NCBI GenBank assembly: GCA_018398585.1
Contig: JAGTTD010000003.1
Location: forward strand, 9,494,637-9,558,636
From: Simmondsia chinensis
Lineage: Eukaryota; Streptophyta; Magnoliopsida; Caryophyllales; Simmondsiaceae
DNA length: 64,000 nucleotides
Reading direction: 5' to 3'
Shown here one piece after another: positions 44,327 to 55,697 of the stretch (position 1 is the first letter of the stretch; the number at the start of each line of letters is the position of its first letter). The notes under the pieces are model-generated. The model worked only from the letters and a program-made list of their open reading frames with translations. It was not told the DNA's origin and did no database searches. The position numbers were made by a program, and so were the translations under genes.

Positions 44327-47300
44327 GTAATTTCGTGGGGGGCCATGGTTTATGCCTCCTTTTGAGCAACCATGCTGTCCTACACAGTTTAGCATGCATC
44401 AAGATGGTAATGTTCCCTCATCTCCACAACTTCATCTTGCTAATAGTGCTTTTTCCACTGGTTATGGCTTTTATCTAGGTTTTGATGCTTCATCCTATCC
44501 TCCCCAAGTATACTTAACTCCTCTTCCTGACTCCTCTAGGGTAATAGATAGTGGCGCCTCCTTGCACATGACAAACAACCCAGGCATCCTAACCTCTCTC
44601 TCCCTATCACGGTACGGATATAATTCTAGTTGGCAATGGTGCATCACTTTCTATTGTTGGGGTCAGGTCATGTTTTCTCTCTACACCTATTGGTCGTTTT
44701 GCTTTACACAATGTTTTACTTGTTCCTGGTCTTGCTAAAAATTTACTCTCTGTTCGTCAGTTTTTTCTTGATAATAATTATCATCTTTAGTTTGAATCTT
44801 TTGGTTTTTTTTTTTTTTTTTAAAAAGGAACCTAAATCCAAGCCCACCATCATTAGATGTGTTAGTCCGGGACCGCCCTTCACAATACCGTCCACACCTG
44901 ACACTCGTTGCGTCGCGTATGTCGTCCTTGCTGTGGCATCGGCGTCTCGGTCATCTCAGAGCACTAGTCCTATCGTTTTTACTCAAACAAAAGTTTATTT
45001 GATGTACTTCTTCTAATCCAGTTTGTGTCAAGCATGCCAATTAGGCAAGCATAGTCGTTTACCTCTTCAGAAGTCTGTTTCTTTTATGTCACATCCTTTT
45101 CATATCAGTCATTCCGATGTGTGGACATCACCTGTTACTAGTTTCAGTAGATATAAGTATTATTTGCTATTTTTGGATAATTATTCTCACTTTTTGTGGA
45201 TTTTTGCGCGCTAAATATGAGGTATTTGAGCTATTTGTTCAATTTCGCAATCTTGTGCTTAGTTAATTGGGTGTGGAGGTCAAACAATTTTAACGTGATA
45301 ATGGGACTGAATAAATTAACTGGGACTCTAATAAGTTATTTATTGAATGGGGTATTCTTAGCCGCATTTCTTGCCCACAAATGTCTCATCAAATTGTGAA
45401 AGCTGAATGAATGCATAAAAATATTGGTAGTATGATGCGTGCTTTATTGTTCCAAGCCCATATGCCCTTAGGATATTGGGTAGAGGCCGTCCTTTTTGCT
45501 ACACACATAATAAATCTTTTACCCTCTACTTCCATAAAGAAGAAAATACCTTTTCAATGCCTTTATAAGATAAAGGCTTCATATGATTAGCTTCTAGTTT
45601 TTGGCTGTGCCTGTCACACTAATTCGGGTGCTATTGTGCCACACAAACTAGCTCCTCGTTCCTTATTGTGTGTCTTCTTGGGGTATCCGTTGAATCATAG
45701 GGGCTACAAGTGTTTAGATCTCATGACTAACAAGATTATTATCTCGAGACATGTTTTTTGATGAAATAGATTTTCCGCTTTCTTGATTGGGTGCAGCTTC
45801 ATAGCATACTATGCATCATCTTCAGCAAGTGTTCAAACCACCGCTCGACTCGTCTCCCTTCTCCGGCATCTTGCCTCTCCCGGTTTTACTACACGCACCA
45901 TCGGATCATATAAATCATTCATCTCTTTTTTTGAAGCCCTCAATTAGTGGTCCATCAATCCCATCTTCACCGCCATAGCAACAATCGCTGCCACCTGTGC
46001 AGGCCTTGCCGCCGCAACCAGTTGCTCAGCCCACTCATCCCATGCTCACCGGATCTAAGGCTGGTATTGTTAAACCTCTTCTTAAGCCCTCTACGATTGC
46101 TCTTTCTGTTGTGTCTTATATTCCTTATTCTTACAAACAACCACTTGATGATGGCAAGTGGAAAAATGCCATGCTTGATGAATATAATGCTCTTCAACGC
46201 AATCACACTTGGACTCTTGTTCCAAAACTGAGTTATGCCAATGTTGTTGGCTCCGAATGGGTTTTTCGTGTCAAAAAAACTTCCACTGGTCAAAATTGAG
46301 CGCTATAAGGCACGTTTAGTTGCACAGGATTATACACGGCGGTATGACATCGTTTATGACAAAACTTTTAGCCCTATTGTTAAACTTGCTACTGTTCGTG
46401 CTGTCTTAACCATTAACACATCACAAAAATGGCCCATTCATCAGCTCGATGTCAAAAATTCCTTCCTAAATGGTACTTTAAATGAGGAAGTGTATATAAA
46501 GCAACCACTGGGTTTTGTAAATTCAGACTTTCCATACTATGTTTGCAAGCTCAAAAAATCCTTGTATGGGCTAAAGCAAGCCCCCCGTGCATGGTACAAT
46601 CAGTTTGCTTCCTTTCTTCACAGCCTTGGGTTTCACAGTTGTAAATCTGATTCTTCCATGTTTCTTTTGCGCCATGGGACTGATATGGCTATTTTGCTGC
46701 TCTGTGTGGATGACATTATTCTTACTGCTTCCTCTACTGCATTTCTTTAGAGTTTATTGCACTCTCTTCAAAGTGAGTTAGATATGACTGATTTAGGCCA
46801 TCTTAACTATTTTCTCGGGATTTCTGTCTCACATCTTTCCAGTTGTTTATTCTTATCTTAGCCTAAGTATCTTTATGATCTCCTTGAGAAGTCTGACATG
46901 TTAGCTTGCAAACTGATTGCCACTCCTACTGATTCTAAGTCAAAGATCTTTGCTTCTGATGTGGAACTTATGCCTGATGTCACCTTGTATCAATCGGTTG
47001 TTGGCCCACTCCAGTACTAACCTTTTCTCGTCCTGATATTTCATATATAGTACAACAGGTGTGTTCGTTCATGCATGCTCCTCGTCTGCCACATTGGGTA
47101 GCCGTCAAACATATTCTTCGCTATATTAAAGGCACTATAGATCATGGCATTATTATCTCTCCTGGTGCTCTTGATCAGCTTGTGGTCAATTCTGATGCCA
47201 ATTGGGCTGGTTGTCCTAATACTCGATGCTCCACTTCAGGATTTTGTGTGTTTTTTTGGTGGTAACATTGTTTCCGGGTCCTCCAAAAGATAGCCCACCG

Positions 47301-47650
47301 TCTCTTGCTTCAATACTAAAGTCGAATATCATGCCGTTGCTAATGCTGTTACGGAATGTTGCTGGGTACGGTCTCTTCTTCGTGATCTTGGCATTGTAAT
47401 TTCCAAAGTCACCCTGATTTACTGTGAAAATGTTTTCGCAACCTGTCTCTCCACCAACCTTATCTAGCATGTTCGCACCAAAAACATTGAGATTAATATT
47501 CACTTTGTGTGCGAACACATTCATATGGGTCTTTTTCGTGCTCTTGATGTGCCCTCTTTGCAATAGCTTGCTGGCACTTTTACTAAGAGTCTTCCTCGGC
47601 ATTTATTCTTATTTTTCAAACACAGTCTTCACATTCGATTACCTCCTGCT
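44327..47650 (+). pseudogene. Copia (Ale-like) pol: protease, integrase, RT, RNase H, broken
   Basis: Protease is visible as IDSGASLHMTN (about 44550). Gag-pre-integrase and integrase finger: CQACQLGKHSRLPLQ (45024), then HSDVWTSPVTSFSRYKYYLL. The integrase core decays after LDNYSHFLWIF. RT starts WKNAMLDEYNALQRNHTWTL (46161) and continues after a frameshift: RYKARLVAQDYTR, WPIHQLDVKNSFLNGTLNEE, LYGLKQAPRAWY and the catalytic CVDDIILT (YVDD altered to CVDD, about 46707). RNase H: HWVAVKHILRYIKG, NSDANWAGC, and a C-terminal block near NTKVEYHAVANAVTE. A T-run of about 18 at 44804-44822 sits in the middle of the pre-integrase region. Many stops; non-functional. Confidence 0.88.
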
Positions 47651-47665
47651 TCGAATGAGGGGGGA

Positions 47666-47842
47666 TGTTAGAATATATTACATTTTGGCAAGATTATATT
47701 ATATAGGTTATTAGAATATATTACATTGCGGAAAGTATATATTCTCAAATATGTAAATGTTTTCATATATTGTAAGGGATTTTATTCATTATAAATACGA
47801 GAGAGGGCCTCCTTATTTTGTGTGTCCCATTCTAATCTTTCA
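47666..47842 (+). repeat. Copia (Ale-like) 3' LTR
   Basis: It begins TGTTAGAATATATTAC and ends CTTTCA. It is preceded by the G-rich tract ATGAGGGGGGA and shares the 43-bp internal duplication of the 5' LTR. Confidence 0.9.
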
Positions 47843-47924
47843 CATGCATAATTGAAATATAGCTAATACGTAAATAATGATGAAGCTATAAAGATAAATA
47901 ATTTCACTAATTTACTTTGATAAC

Positions 47925-49740
47925 TGATAAGTCCAATTTAGTATACAATTATTCATATTATTTTGGTTCATTTTCTAACCATTTTACCTCAAAATTTTAT
48001 CGCTATTGCTCGCTTTTGCACTTTTTCTCTTCTATTGCCATTTCTTTGCAAAAACAGTCATTTTGTGCTGAATGTTACTAGGTTTTATCATTAACATTAA
48101 CAAGTGAATGCAAGATTCACCAAAGAAAAGCAAAAAGAGGGGCAAAACATAACAATTTACATGGCTAAAGGAAGAATACAACAAGTTCATGCACAATTCA
48201 TTTCAACTTGCAAAAGGGGTGGCCAAATGCACAAATCAGGTGCAAGGATGGATTAAACAATACATTAACACGTCCAATTTGATGTAAACTCTGAATTTAA
48301 GTGCTGCAAAGCACAAAAATCTGAAGAAAAACAGCCAAGAGCAGCAAAGAGTAGAGAATGAACAATAAACCTGCACAATTCACTTCAACTTGCAATTTTG
48401 TGTGGCAAAATGAACAAATCAAGTGCAAGGATGCTTTGTACACTTCAAGTACATGTCAATAATGATGTCAAGGCTCAATTTTGGGTGGAAAAAGTAGAAA
48501 AAATGAAGAAAAACAAGCAAGAACAGCAGCTGCAGAGAATGCACAATAACCATGAACAATTTACTTCAACTTGCAAATTTGAGGGGCAAAATGGAAAAAT
48601 AACATGAAAGAACTTCTTGTAAACTTCACTAATATGTTACACTTTATGTTAAAGCTGATTTTGGACTGTGCAAAGCAAGAAAAGATTAAAAAAATCCGCA
48701 ACTTCTTGAAATTTGCAGAACTGGGTGGTAAGGAGCAGAATGGAGGTGCAATGAGCTTTAAGCTTGCAATTTTTTGTATATTTTTTAATTCAAACCTCAT
48801 GTAATATAAATAAGGAATCTTAGGAGGTGCTTTAGCATCATGAAATCCAGAAAAATCAAATACAAAGTAGAGAAATAAGGTAGAAATTCGTAGGAAGAAA
48901 GAAGGAGAAGAAAATAAGAAGTTTGGTTTGAAATTTTGCATTTTCAAGTTCTTTTCTATCCTTTTGTTCATTAAGTTCATGAATTTTGTGCTAAATATGT
49001 TTTATAATAAGTTAATCATGAACTAATTTTATTGTTCTAAGGCTATGATATAGCCTAAGTTGTAATATACGCTCATTTCTAATTCAATGCATTCAATGTT
49101 TCGTTATTGCGTTGTTGAAGTGTTTATCATTGTTCTTCATGAGTTTTAAATGGTTGATCAGCATTTAAAGCCTATAATGATTCATAATGAGTCTGAGAGG
49201 AGATTTATGATGATTACTAAGGTGATAAGCACCACAAATTCAGCGAATAGTCGAGAGAGATTAACGCGATTTGTGTGGTTTTAAGTGAAAATCATAGATC
49301 TTTAAAAACTATTTTCTTATTTAAATTCATGTATGAGAGTGATGAGCCAATATGTAAAAGAGCATGCTAAATGTTGCTCGAGAAAGAATATTTAGTAAAT
49401 TAGGGTTTTCAACTATCAACACATAATAACAACTTGAATATCGAGAGCATAAAAGTGTATTGATGCAACTAGGTAAAATCGGATGCCTTGAATCTTATTA
49501 ACTAATAAAATCCAACAAAAATCAGTAAATTTTAGATAAAAATTCAGTAAAATTTTTGTAGCTCTTTTCATTTTATTTGTTACATAATCAAAACTTCAAT
49601 TTTCGGTCTTTCGAATAGTGTTAAAACTACTAATTTCGATACTCACTCAAACACAATCCTCTTGGGAGCGATACTCTACTTACTCTTTATTACTTGATAT
49701 GACTAGTGCACTTGCTAACGCATACACAAAGTAAGCATCA
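47925..49740 (+). repeat. Athila-like 5' LTR
   Basis: It begins TGATAAGTCCAATTTAG and ends GTAAGCATCA. Three degenerate units of about 110-140 bp each contain CAATTCATTTCAACTTGCAA-like text (about 48196, 48376, 48558). A TATA-type box ATATAAATA is at about 48804. Confidence 0.92.
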
Positions 49741-49746
49741 AGTTTT

Positions 49747-49762
49747 TGGCGCCGTTGTCAGG
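49747..49762 (+). other. Primer binding site, tRNA-Asp type
   Basis: TGGCGCCGTTGTCAGG lies six bases after the LTR end. The consensus for plant tRNA-Asp is TGGCGCCGTTGCCGGGG, used by Athila elements. Confidence 0.85.
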
Positions 49763-50385
49763 AATTGTCTTTATTTGAGTGATATTGATACCAACTAATT
49801 TTGATGCTAATTTGAAATTGTTAATAATTTGTAAATTTTATTTAAGTTTAAGAAAATTTTTATTTAATTTATTTGTAATGATAAATTCTTTTGGAAAAAA
49901 AAAATTTCGTATAAAACATACCCCCCCTAAAAATTGTGTTTAAAAAAAAAATTATTTTCTATTATTTTATTATTTTTCTTATATTTTTTCTTTATTTTCA
50001 TCTCTATTTTGCATATAAGTTCACTTTATTAGGGTTCTAAAGTTAAATTTGATATTTTAAAGTTTTAGAAAACATTAGAGTTACTACCCCCCTTTTTTTC
50101 TTTAGAATTTTTGTTTTCTTAACTTTTATTTTAAAATTGTTGTATTTATTAGTTTTCTGATTAATTTTACCTTTGTTTTAAGTTTTAATTTACCTATTTA
50201 TATTCTTCAAAGTTAAGTTTATTTTCTTTAAGTTTTTCAAAACATTTAGTATTACTAACACCCCTCTCTTAAAACTTGGTTTTCAAAGGTTGTTGTATTC
50301 TTAATCTTTCTCACTAATTTTATTTTTCATCTAACTTTTAAGTTTATTTATTTATTTATTCAAAAACAAAAGAGTGGTAAAAGTG
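49763..50385. other. AT-rich Athila-like leader
   Basis: T-rich non-coding stretch with repeated words such as AAGTTTTA-TTT and CCCCCCT. No reading frame is recognised. Confidence 0.5.
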
Positions 50386-51180
50386 ATGGATTGCTACAAC
50401 TTTATGCAACCTCAATATCCAGCTGTACCCAGGAGACAATTGAGCATTTGTAAAATTAGTACAATATCTGCTCAACTCACACTAATTCAAAAACAATTAG
50501 ATAACATGATTGCTGCTCGTAATCCTAGATTTGAATTTTGTGCCGGTAACCATGCTACTATGGAATGTCAAATGGGTAATAGCTTTTTCTCATGAGATTT
50601 TGAACAAGATACCTACATGTCAAATTATAACGAACCCCAGTACAATCCCTACTCTAGCACTTATAGTCAATGATGGATAAACGCTTCTAATTTTTCATGG
50701 AACCATCACGAAGCACTTTGGCCACCCATTCATCCACATCAAGAAAAGAAATATGACTTAGAAGATATGTTTAGGGAGTCAATGCATGAATGGACACTTT
50801 TTACTCAAAAAACCAGAGTTAGTTTTAGAAATCAAGAAGCTTCCATCTGAAATCAAGAAGCATCCATCCAAAATTTAGAAACTTGAGTAGGGACTATATT
50901 AAACGAACTTTTTGAGAGGTCCAAAGATTCCTTGCCTAGCAATACTATCACCGACCCAAGGAAACAAACTAACACCATAACATTGAGGAATGGGAACACG
51001 TTGGAAGATCCACCTCAATGTAACATAATCCCCTTAGTCAACTCAAGGCCAATAATGACCAAACCTATTTTTTTCTGTCCACCACCACCACTTATTGAAA
51101 TAGAGTGCCAAACTTGTCTAATGAAGTCAAAGGCTTTCGGAGCTAAGGATGACTCAGTGAAAAAATACAGAAAAGATTAG
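50386..51180 (+). pseudogene. Athila-like gag 3' part, broken
   Basis: From ATG 50386 the frame gives RRQLSICKISTISAQLTLIQ, then a degenerate zinc knuckle FEFCAGNHATMECQ in which the first Cys of C-x2-C-x3-H-x4-C is Phe. After a TGA comes NYNEPQYNPYSSTYSQ and NFSWNHHEALWPP, then the linker FRNQEASI and IQNLET (stops inside). The Athila-typical end LPSNTITDPRKQTNTITLRN (50929) precedes a Pro-rich tail. The N-terminal capsid part is missing. The matched motif order supports Athila gag; all catalytic domains are absent. Confidence 0.75.
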
Positions 51181-52442
51181 AAAAGAAAATTGAAAATCAA
51201 GCTCAAGGATCTCAAGATTAGAGAAAGTGGAGGTGGTCGTGTAAAGAAGGGAACAAAAAAGATCCAAGGAAGAAACTGGTCGTTGTGGATGGATGGTGGA
51301 AACTCTATTCTCCTTCGGGATACGGGATAGATCCACTCAAAGAGTCGAGCTAACGACCATAGCCAAAAACGCTTCTTGGCAGGCAACCCAAGTGTTTCTA
51401 TCCTTATCTATCATTTTCCTTTCATTATTTTTATTTGTCTCATGTTTATGTATATTCTATTTAAACAGGTATTTTACAGTAAGTTTGGGGGCAACAAGAT
51501 GTCAACATACACCATCAATAAGCAATCCTCAAACCTAGAAATTATCTCTCGCCCACTTAATTTTTGTAGTTCTTTTAACATTAAGAACAATGCTAACTCT
51601 AAGTTTGGGGGTGAGAAAAGCAATTTTCAAGTTTTAAAACAAATTTTTTTCTAAACGTTTTCTTGTTTTATGCTTTAGAGTAAGCTTTAGTGCCTCCCAG
51701 AGTTTGGAGCCTTTGTATGGGGATGTAAATAGTGTCGGCTAACAAAAAGATTGTCTATTTTCTACAGTTTTAATCATTAGTCTTTCAAAAAATTTATTAG
51801 AGAGAGAAAGAGAGAGAGAAATAATCATCATGTGTTTTAGGCAATTTTTCTACTCTTTTTAGGTAGTTTACTTTAATTAAATTTGAATAACCTGATAATC
51901 AATTATTTTTGTGTTCTAACTGCAAAACACAATCTAATCTAAGGCACTATCTTAATAAAACCATGGTATTTGACTTCACTAGTCAGCATGGCTGTTTTAC
52001 TATTTTTTCTGATTAAAAGATGCTCAAATTTGAATAAATTGCATTAAGATCATCATTTACATAATAGATTTTGAAGAGTTATGCCTAAGTGTAAATAAAA
52101 GAAAAATATAATAAAAATAAAGGAAGAGAATCACTAAACACCGCTATCCTGTTAAAAATATCTATCATTTGGATATGTGCTACGATGTGATGGTTTCATG
52201 CCTTGGTACCTCGAGCAAGTAGATCCATAGTGATGTTTCAACACCTAGTACCCTGGGCCAATTGGAATGGGAGTTGCCGCATTGAAAGCTTACTACAAGG
52301 GGTACTTAGAAAGCTAACAAGGAACCAAGCACCAAAAAAAAAAAAAGAAAAAAAAGAAAAAAAGGAAAAAAAAAGGAGAAAATTATCTCTAGCACTGCTA
52401 TCCCATTTATAAACATTTTAAGATATGTGCTACCTACCATGA
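51181..52442. other. Athila-like internal non-coding region
   Basis: It holds a remnant that reads near SRANDHSQKRFLAGNP (51345), recalling the Athila pol/gag tail, and two copies of TAAGTTTGGGGG (51479 and 51600), polypurine-like. A GA-repeat is at 51802-51820 and an A/G-only tract at 52333-52380. No further protein is recognised. Confidence 0.5.
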
Positions 52443-52614
52443 GGACGTCTCAGTGGTGGTTTCTCTTACTTATGGGTCATCGCCCAAGAGTCGGAGCTTG
52501 ATTCTCACTGAAGATGTACTCGGAAAATCATAATGAAGGCATCTCAGTGGTGGCTTCTCTTACTTATAGGTCATCGCCCAGAAGTCGGAGCTTAATTCTC
52601 GTTGAAGATATACT
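52443..52614 (+). repeat. Direct tandem repeat, two units with a period of about 94 bp
   Basis: Unit 1 (52443-52519) and unit 2 (52537-52614) share CTCAGTGGTGG, TCATCGCCCA and GTCGGAGCTT in the same order with few differences. Weaker related text (ACTGCTATCCC, GATATGTGCTAC) lies upstream at 52142-52190 and 52394-52430, so the array was once longer. Confidence 0.75.
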
Positions 52615-53009
52615 CATGAGCCGAGATCGACTTGAGCAAATAAATTCCTCAGAGGAAAAAAAAGAAAAGAAAAAGAAAAAGACACTTTTTATGAATAATT
52701 TGGTTTTAGGAATACTTGATAAGTCTTGTTACGAGTGGTATGATTTTTGGCTTTTATTTGGTTTGAATGTCTTGAGATTAGAAAGAATGGATAAACTTAA
52801 TTTACTTAGCTAACGTTTGAGTTTAGATACCTAGGTAATTAACAGGTTTTTCCTTAGAAAATATGGCTTTGCCCTTAGACCTCAAACTTTGAGCCTCAGT
52901 CATTCTATTCTAATAAGAGTATATTTGCTTCAAATTGTGGAAGAATTCTTAAAAAGCATGAAATCATGCACTTTAATGTTTAGCCTTGCTCGAGGATGAG
53001 CAAGATTTA

Positions 53010-53024
53010 ATTTTGGGGGTATTT
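53010..53024 (+). other. Polypurine tract of the Athila-like element
   Basis: AATTTTGGGGGTATT lies directly before the 3' LTR start TGATAAGTC. It matches the internal TTTGGGGG motifs. Confidence 0.75.
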
Positions 53025-54740
53025 TGATAAGTCTACTTTAGTATATAATTATTCAAAACAATTTTTTTCTAACCATTTTACCTCAAAATTTTATCACTAT
53101 TGCTCGCTTGTGCTCTTTTTCGCTTCTATTGCCATTTCTTTCCAAAAACACTCATTTTTTACTAAATGTTGCTAGGTTTATCATTAACATCAACAAGTGA
53201 ATTCAAGATTCACCTAACAAAAGCAAAAAGAGGGGCAAAACATAACAATTTACATGGCTAAAGGAAGAATACAACAAGTTCATGCACAATTCATTTCAAC
53301 TTGCAAAAAGGGGTGGCCAAATGCACAAATCAGGTGCAAGGATGGATTAAACAATGCATTAACAATAAGCCTGCACAATTCACTTTAACTTGCAATTTTG
53401 TGTGGCAAATAAACAAATTAAGTGCAAGGATGCTTTTTAAACTTCAAGTACATGTTAATAATAATGTCAAGGCTCAGTTTTGGGTTGTAAAAGCAGAAAA
53501 AATGAAAAAAAAATAAGCAAGAATAGTAGCTGTAGAGAATGTACAACAACCATGAACAATTTATTTCAACTTGCAAATTTGGTTGGCAAAATGGACAAAT
53601 AATGTGCAAGAACTTCTTTTACATTTCATTAGCATGTTTTACTTTATGTTAAAGCTGATTTTGAGCGGTACAAAGCAAGAAAAAATTAAAAAAATCAGCA
53701 ACTTGTTGAAATCTATAGAATTAGGTGGCAAGGAGCAGAATGGAGGTGCAATGAGCTTTAAGCTTGCAACTTTTTGTATATTTTTTAATTCAAACCTCAT
53801 GTAATATAAATAGGGATTCTTAGGAGGTGTTTTAGCATCATTCAATCGAGAAAAATCAAATACAAAGTAGAGAAATAAGGTAGAAATTCGTAGGAAGAAA
53901 GAAGGAGGAGAAAATAAGAAGTTTGGTTTGAAATTTTGCATTTTAAAGTTCTTTTCTATCCTTCTGTTCATTAAGTTCATGAATTTTTTGTTAAATATGT
54001 CTTATAATAAGTTTATCATGAACTATTTTTGTTATTCCAAAGCTACGATGTAGCCTAAGTTGTAATATACGCTCATTTCTAATTCAACGTATTCAATATT
54101 TTGTTATTGCATTGTTGAAGTGCTTATCATTGTTCTTCATGAGTTTTAAATGGTTGATCACCATTTAAGGCCAATAATGATTCATAATAAGTCCTATAGG
54201 AGATTTATGATGATTGCTAAGGTGATAAGCACCACAAATTGAGCGAATGGTCGAGAGAGATTAACGCGATTTGTGTGATTTTAAGTGAAAATCACAGATC
54301 TTTAAAAACTCTTTTCTTATTAAAATTCATGCACGAGAGCGATGGGTTAATATGTAAAAGAGCATGCTAAATGTTGCTCGAGAGGGAATATTTAGTAAAT
54401 TAGGGTTTTCAACCATCAACACATAATAACAACTTGAATATCCAGAGTAGAAAAGCATATTGATGCAACTAGGAGAAATCGGATGCCTTGGATCTTATTA
54501 ATTGATAAAACCCAACAAAAATTAGTAAATTTTAGATAAAAATTCAGTAAAATTTTTTTAGCTCTTTTCATTTTATTTGTTATGTAATCAAAACTTCAAT
54601 TTTCGGTCTTTTAAATAGTGTTAAAACTACTAATTTTGGTACTCATTCAAACACAATCCTCGTGGGAACAATACCGTACTCCCTCTTTATTACTTGATAC
54701 GACTAGTGCACTTGCTAATGCATACACAAAGTAAGCATCA
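53025..54740 (+). repeat. Athila-like 3' LTR
   Basis: It begins TGATAAGTCTACTTTAG and ends GTAAGCATCA. It lacks about 95 bp present in the 5' LTR (48268-48362), a deletion bounded by AACA-type words. Confidence 0.92.
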
Positions 54741-55007
54741 CAACTATTACCATAAACTATTATTTTCCTGTTTTGTCTTGACTTTTTTTATATTTGCTCC
54801 TTGATCCTCGCTTCTATGGGGTTTGGTTGTGGCCTCATTTGTACAAGTTGCCCATTTTTTATTACGGTCATGTCACCAAGTATTAAAAAAAACCCCCCAG
54901 AAACTACTCTTAACTCAAATATTTACGTTTTCATTTTCTAATAAATTAGATGCACAGTATTTGAAATTTTTGAATGAATTGTAAACTACTCCAAGTTAAG
55001 ATAGTTG
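54741..55007. other. Intergenic spacer
   Basis: AT-rich, with no feature recognised. Confidence 0.4.
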
Positions 55008-55012
55008 ATAAT
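55008..55012. repeat. Target site duplication ATAAT (left), partner AAAAT at 58589-58593
   Basis: These five bases flank the outer LTR ends with one mismatch. Low complexity makes this only moderate support. Confidence 0.5.
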
Positions 55013-55666
55013 TGATGTGGCCTACATCTTGGCAGGATAGGCAACAACCCGTATCTTGGCAAAGTGGGTCAACAATCCACACCTTGGCAAGTATCATGAT
55101 ATGGAGCTTGGCAAGATTGGAGGCCAGCGTGGGGGAACCCAACTTGGCAAGAATAGCCTATAAGATCCATTGGCGAATTCGACGAAAATTTCTCTCCATC
55201 CTAGGGAGGATGGTGCAGCCCCATAATTGGCAAATGGGGCTTGGCGGCTTGATAGGCTTGGCGAGATCCCGAGCCCGGCAAGCTAATGACGAATGCGGCA
55301 AGTGATACACGGCTAGGGATATAGCTGGAGAAGTTTGTCATCTTTAAAGATATTTTGCTTGTCGATTATAGATAATTACTAGTAATTATTTGTAATTATG
55401 TTTAAGCATTTTAATTATCTTTTATCTTTTAAGTCTTTTAGGTTAGGCAAATCTTCTCCTTTATTTAAGCAAGAGAAGGCCTGGGGTTGAGTCAATTCAA
55501 TTGTTTAGAAATTTATCCCTTTTACATGTTCTTTCTTATTCTCAAGTTGTGGGAATCAAGAATAGACTTATTTCCCCCTTTGTTTTTAACTATTTTCGTA
55601 ATAAGAATTACGGGAGGGTTGTTGAACCTTCCCGTTTCTCTAATTTTCCATCTATATGTTGCATCA
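55013..55666 (+). repeat. LTR with clustered CTTGGCA motifs, 5'
   Basis: It begins TGATGTGGCCTACATC and ends GTTGCATCA. The first 280 bp contain about ten copies of CTTGGCAAG-like words. After it, GTTGGTTTCTGAGATCA is a weak PBS candidate. Confidence 0.88.
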
Positions 55667-55697
55667 GTTGGTTTCTGAGATCATAACGACTTCTGAG

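Larger units (their letters stand above)
40479..47842 (+). mobile_element. Short-LTR Ty1/copia retrotransposon (Ale-like), interrupted by another LTR element
   Basis: LTRs of 183 and 177 bp flank a PBS, gag, protease, integrase, RT and RNase H in copia order. Without the 2.45-kb insertion at 41871-44321 it would be about 4.9 kb, normal for Ale-type elements. Stops and frameshifts occur in every domain. Confidence 0.9.
47925..54740 (+). mobile_element. Athila-like Ty3/gypsy element, non-autonomous (gag relic only)
   Basis: LTRs of 1.8 and 1.7 kb enclose only 3.3 kb. There is a tRNA-Asp type PBS, a short gag relic with Athila-type linker, non-coding repeats and a polypurine tract. No RT, RNase H or integrase motif is present, whereas a full Athila is about 10 kb or more. 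The flanks are GATAAC and CAACT; no clear 5-bp duplication is seen. Confidence 0.85.

Noticed and set aside
47216..47602. Minus-strand 128-codon open stretch
   Set aside because: It lies antisense to the copia RNase H, which has a clear match in the plus strand.
53010..55012. Perfect target duplication for the Athila-like element
   Set aside because: The flanks GATAAC and CAACT share only AAC; I could not define a convincing 5-bp pair.
55013..55300. CRISPR-like array of CTTGGCAAG words
   Set aside because: Spacing is irregular, repeats are only 7-9 bp, the context is a plant LTR, and no cas-like gene is present.
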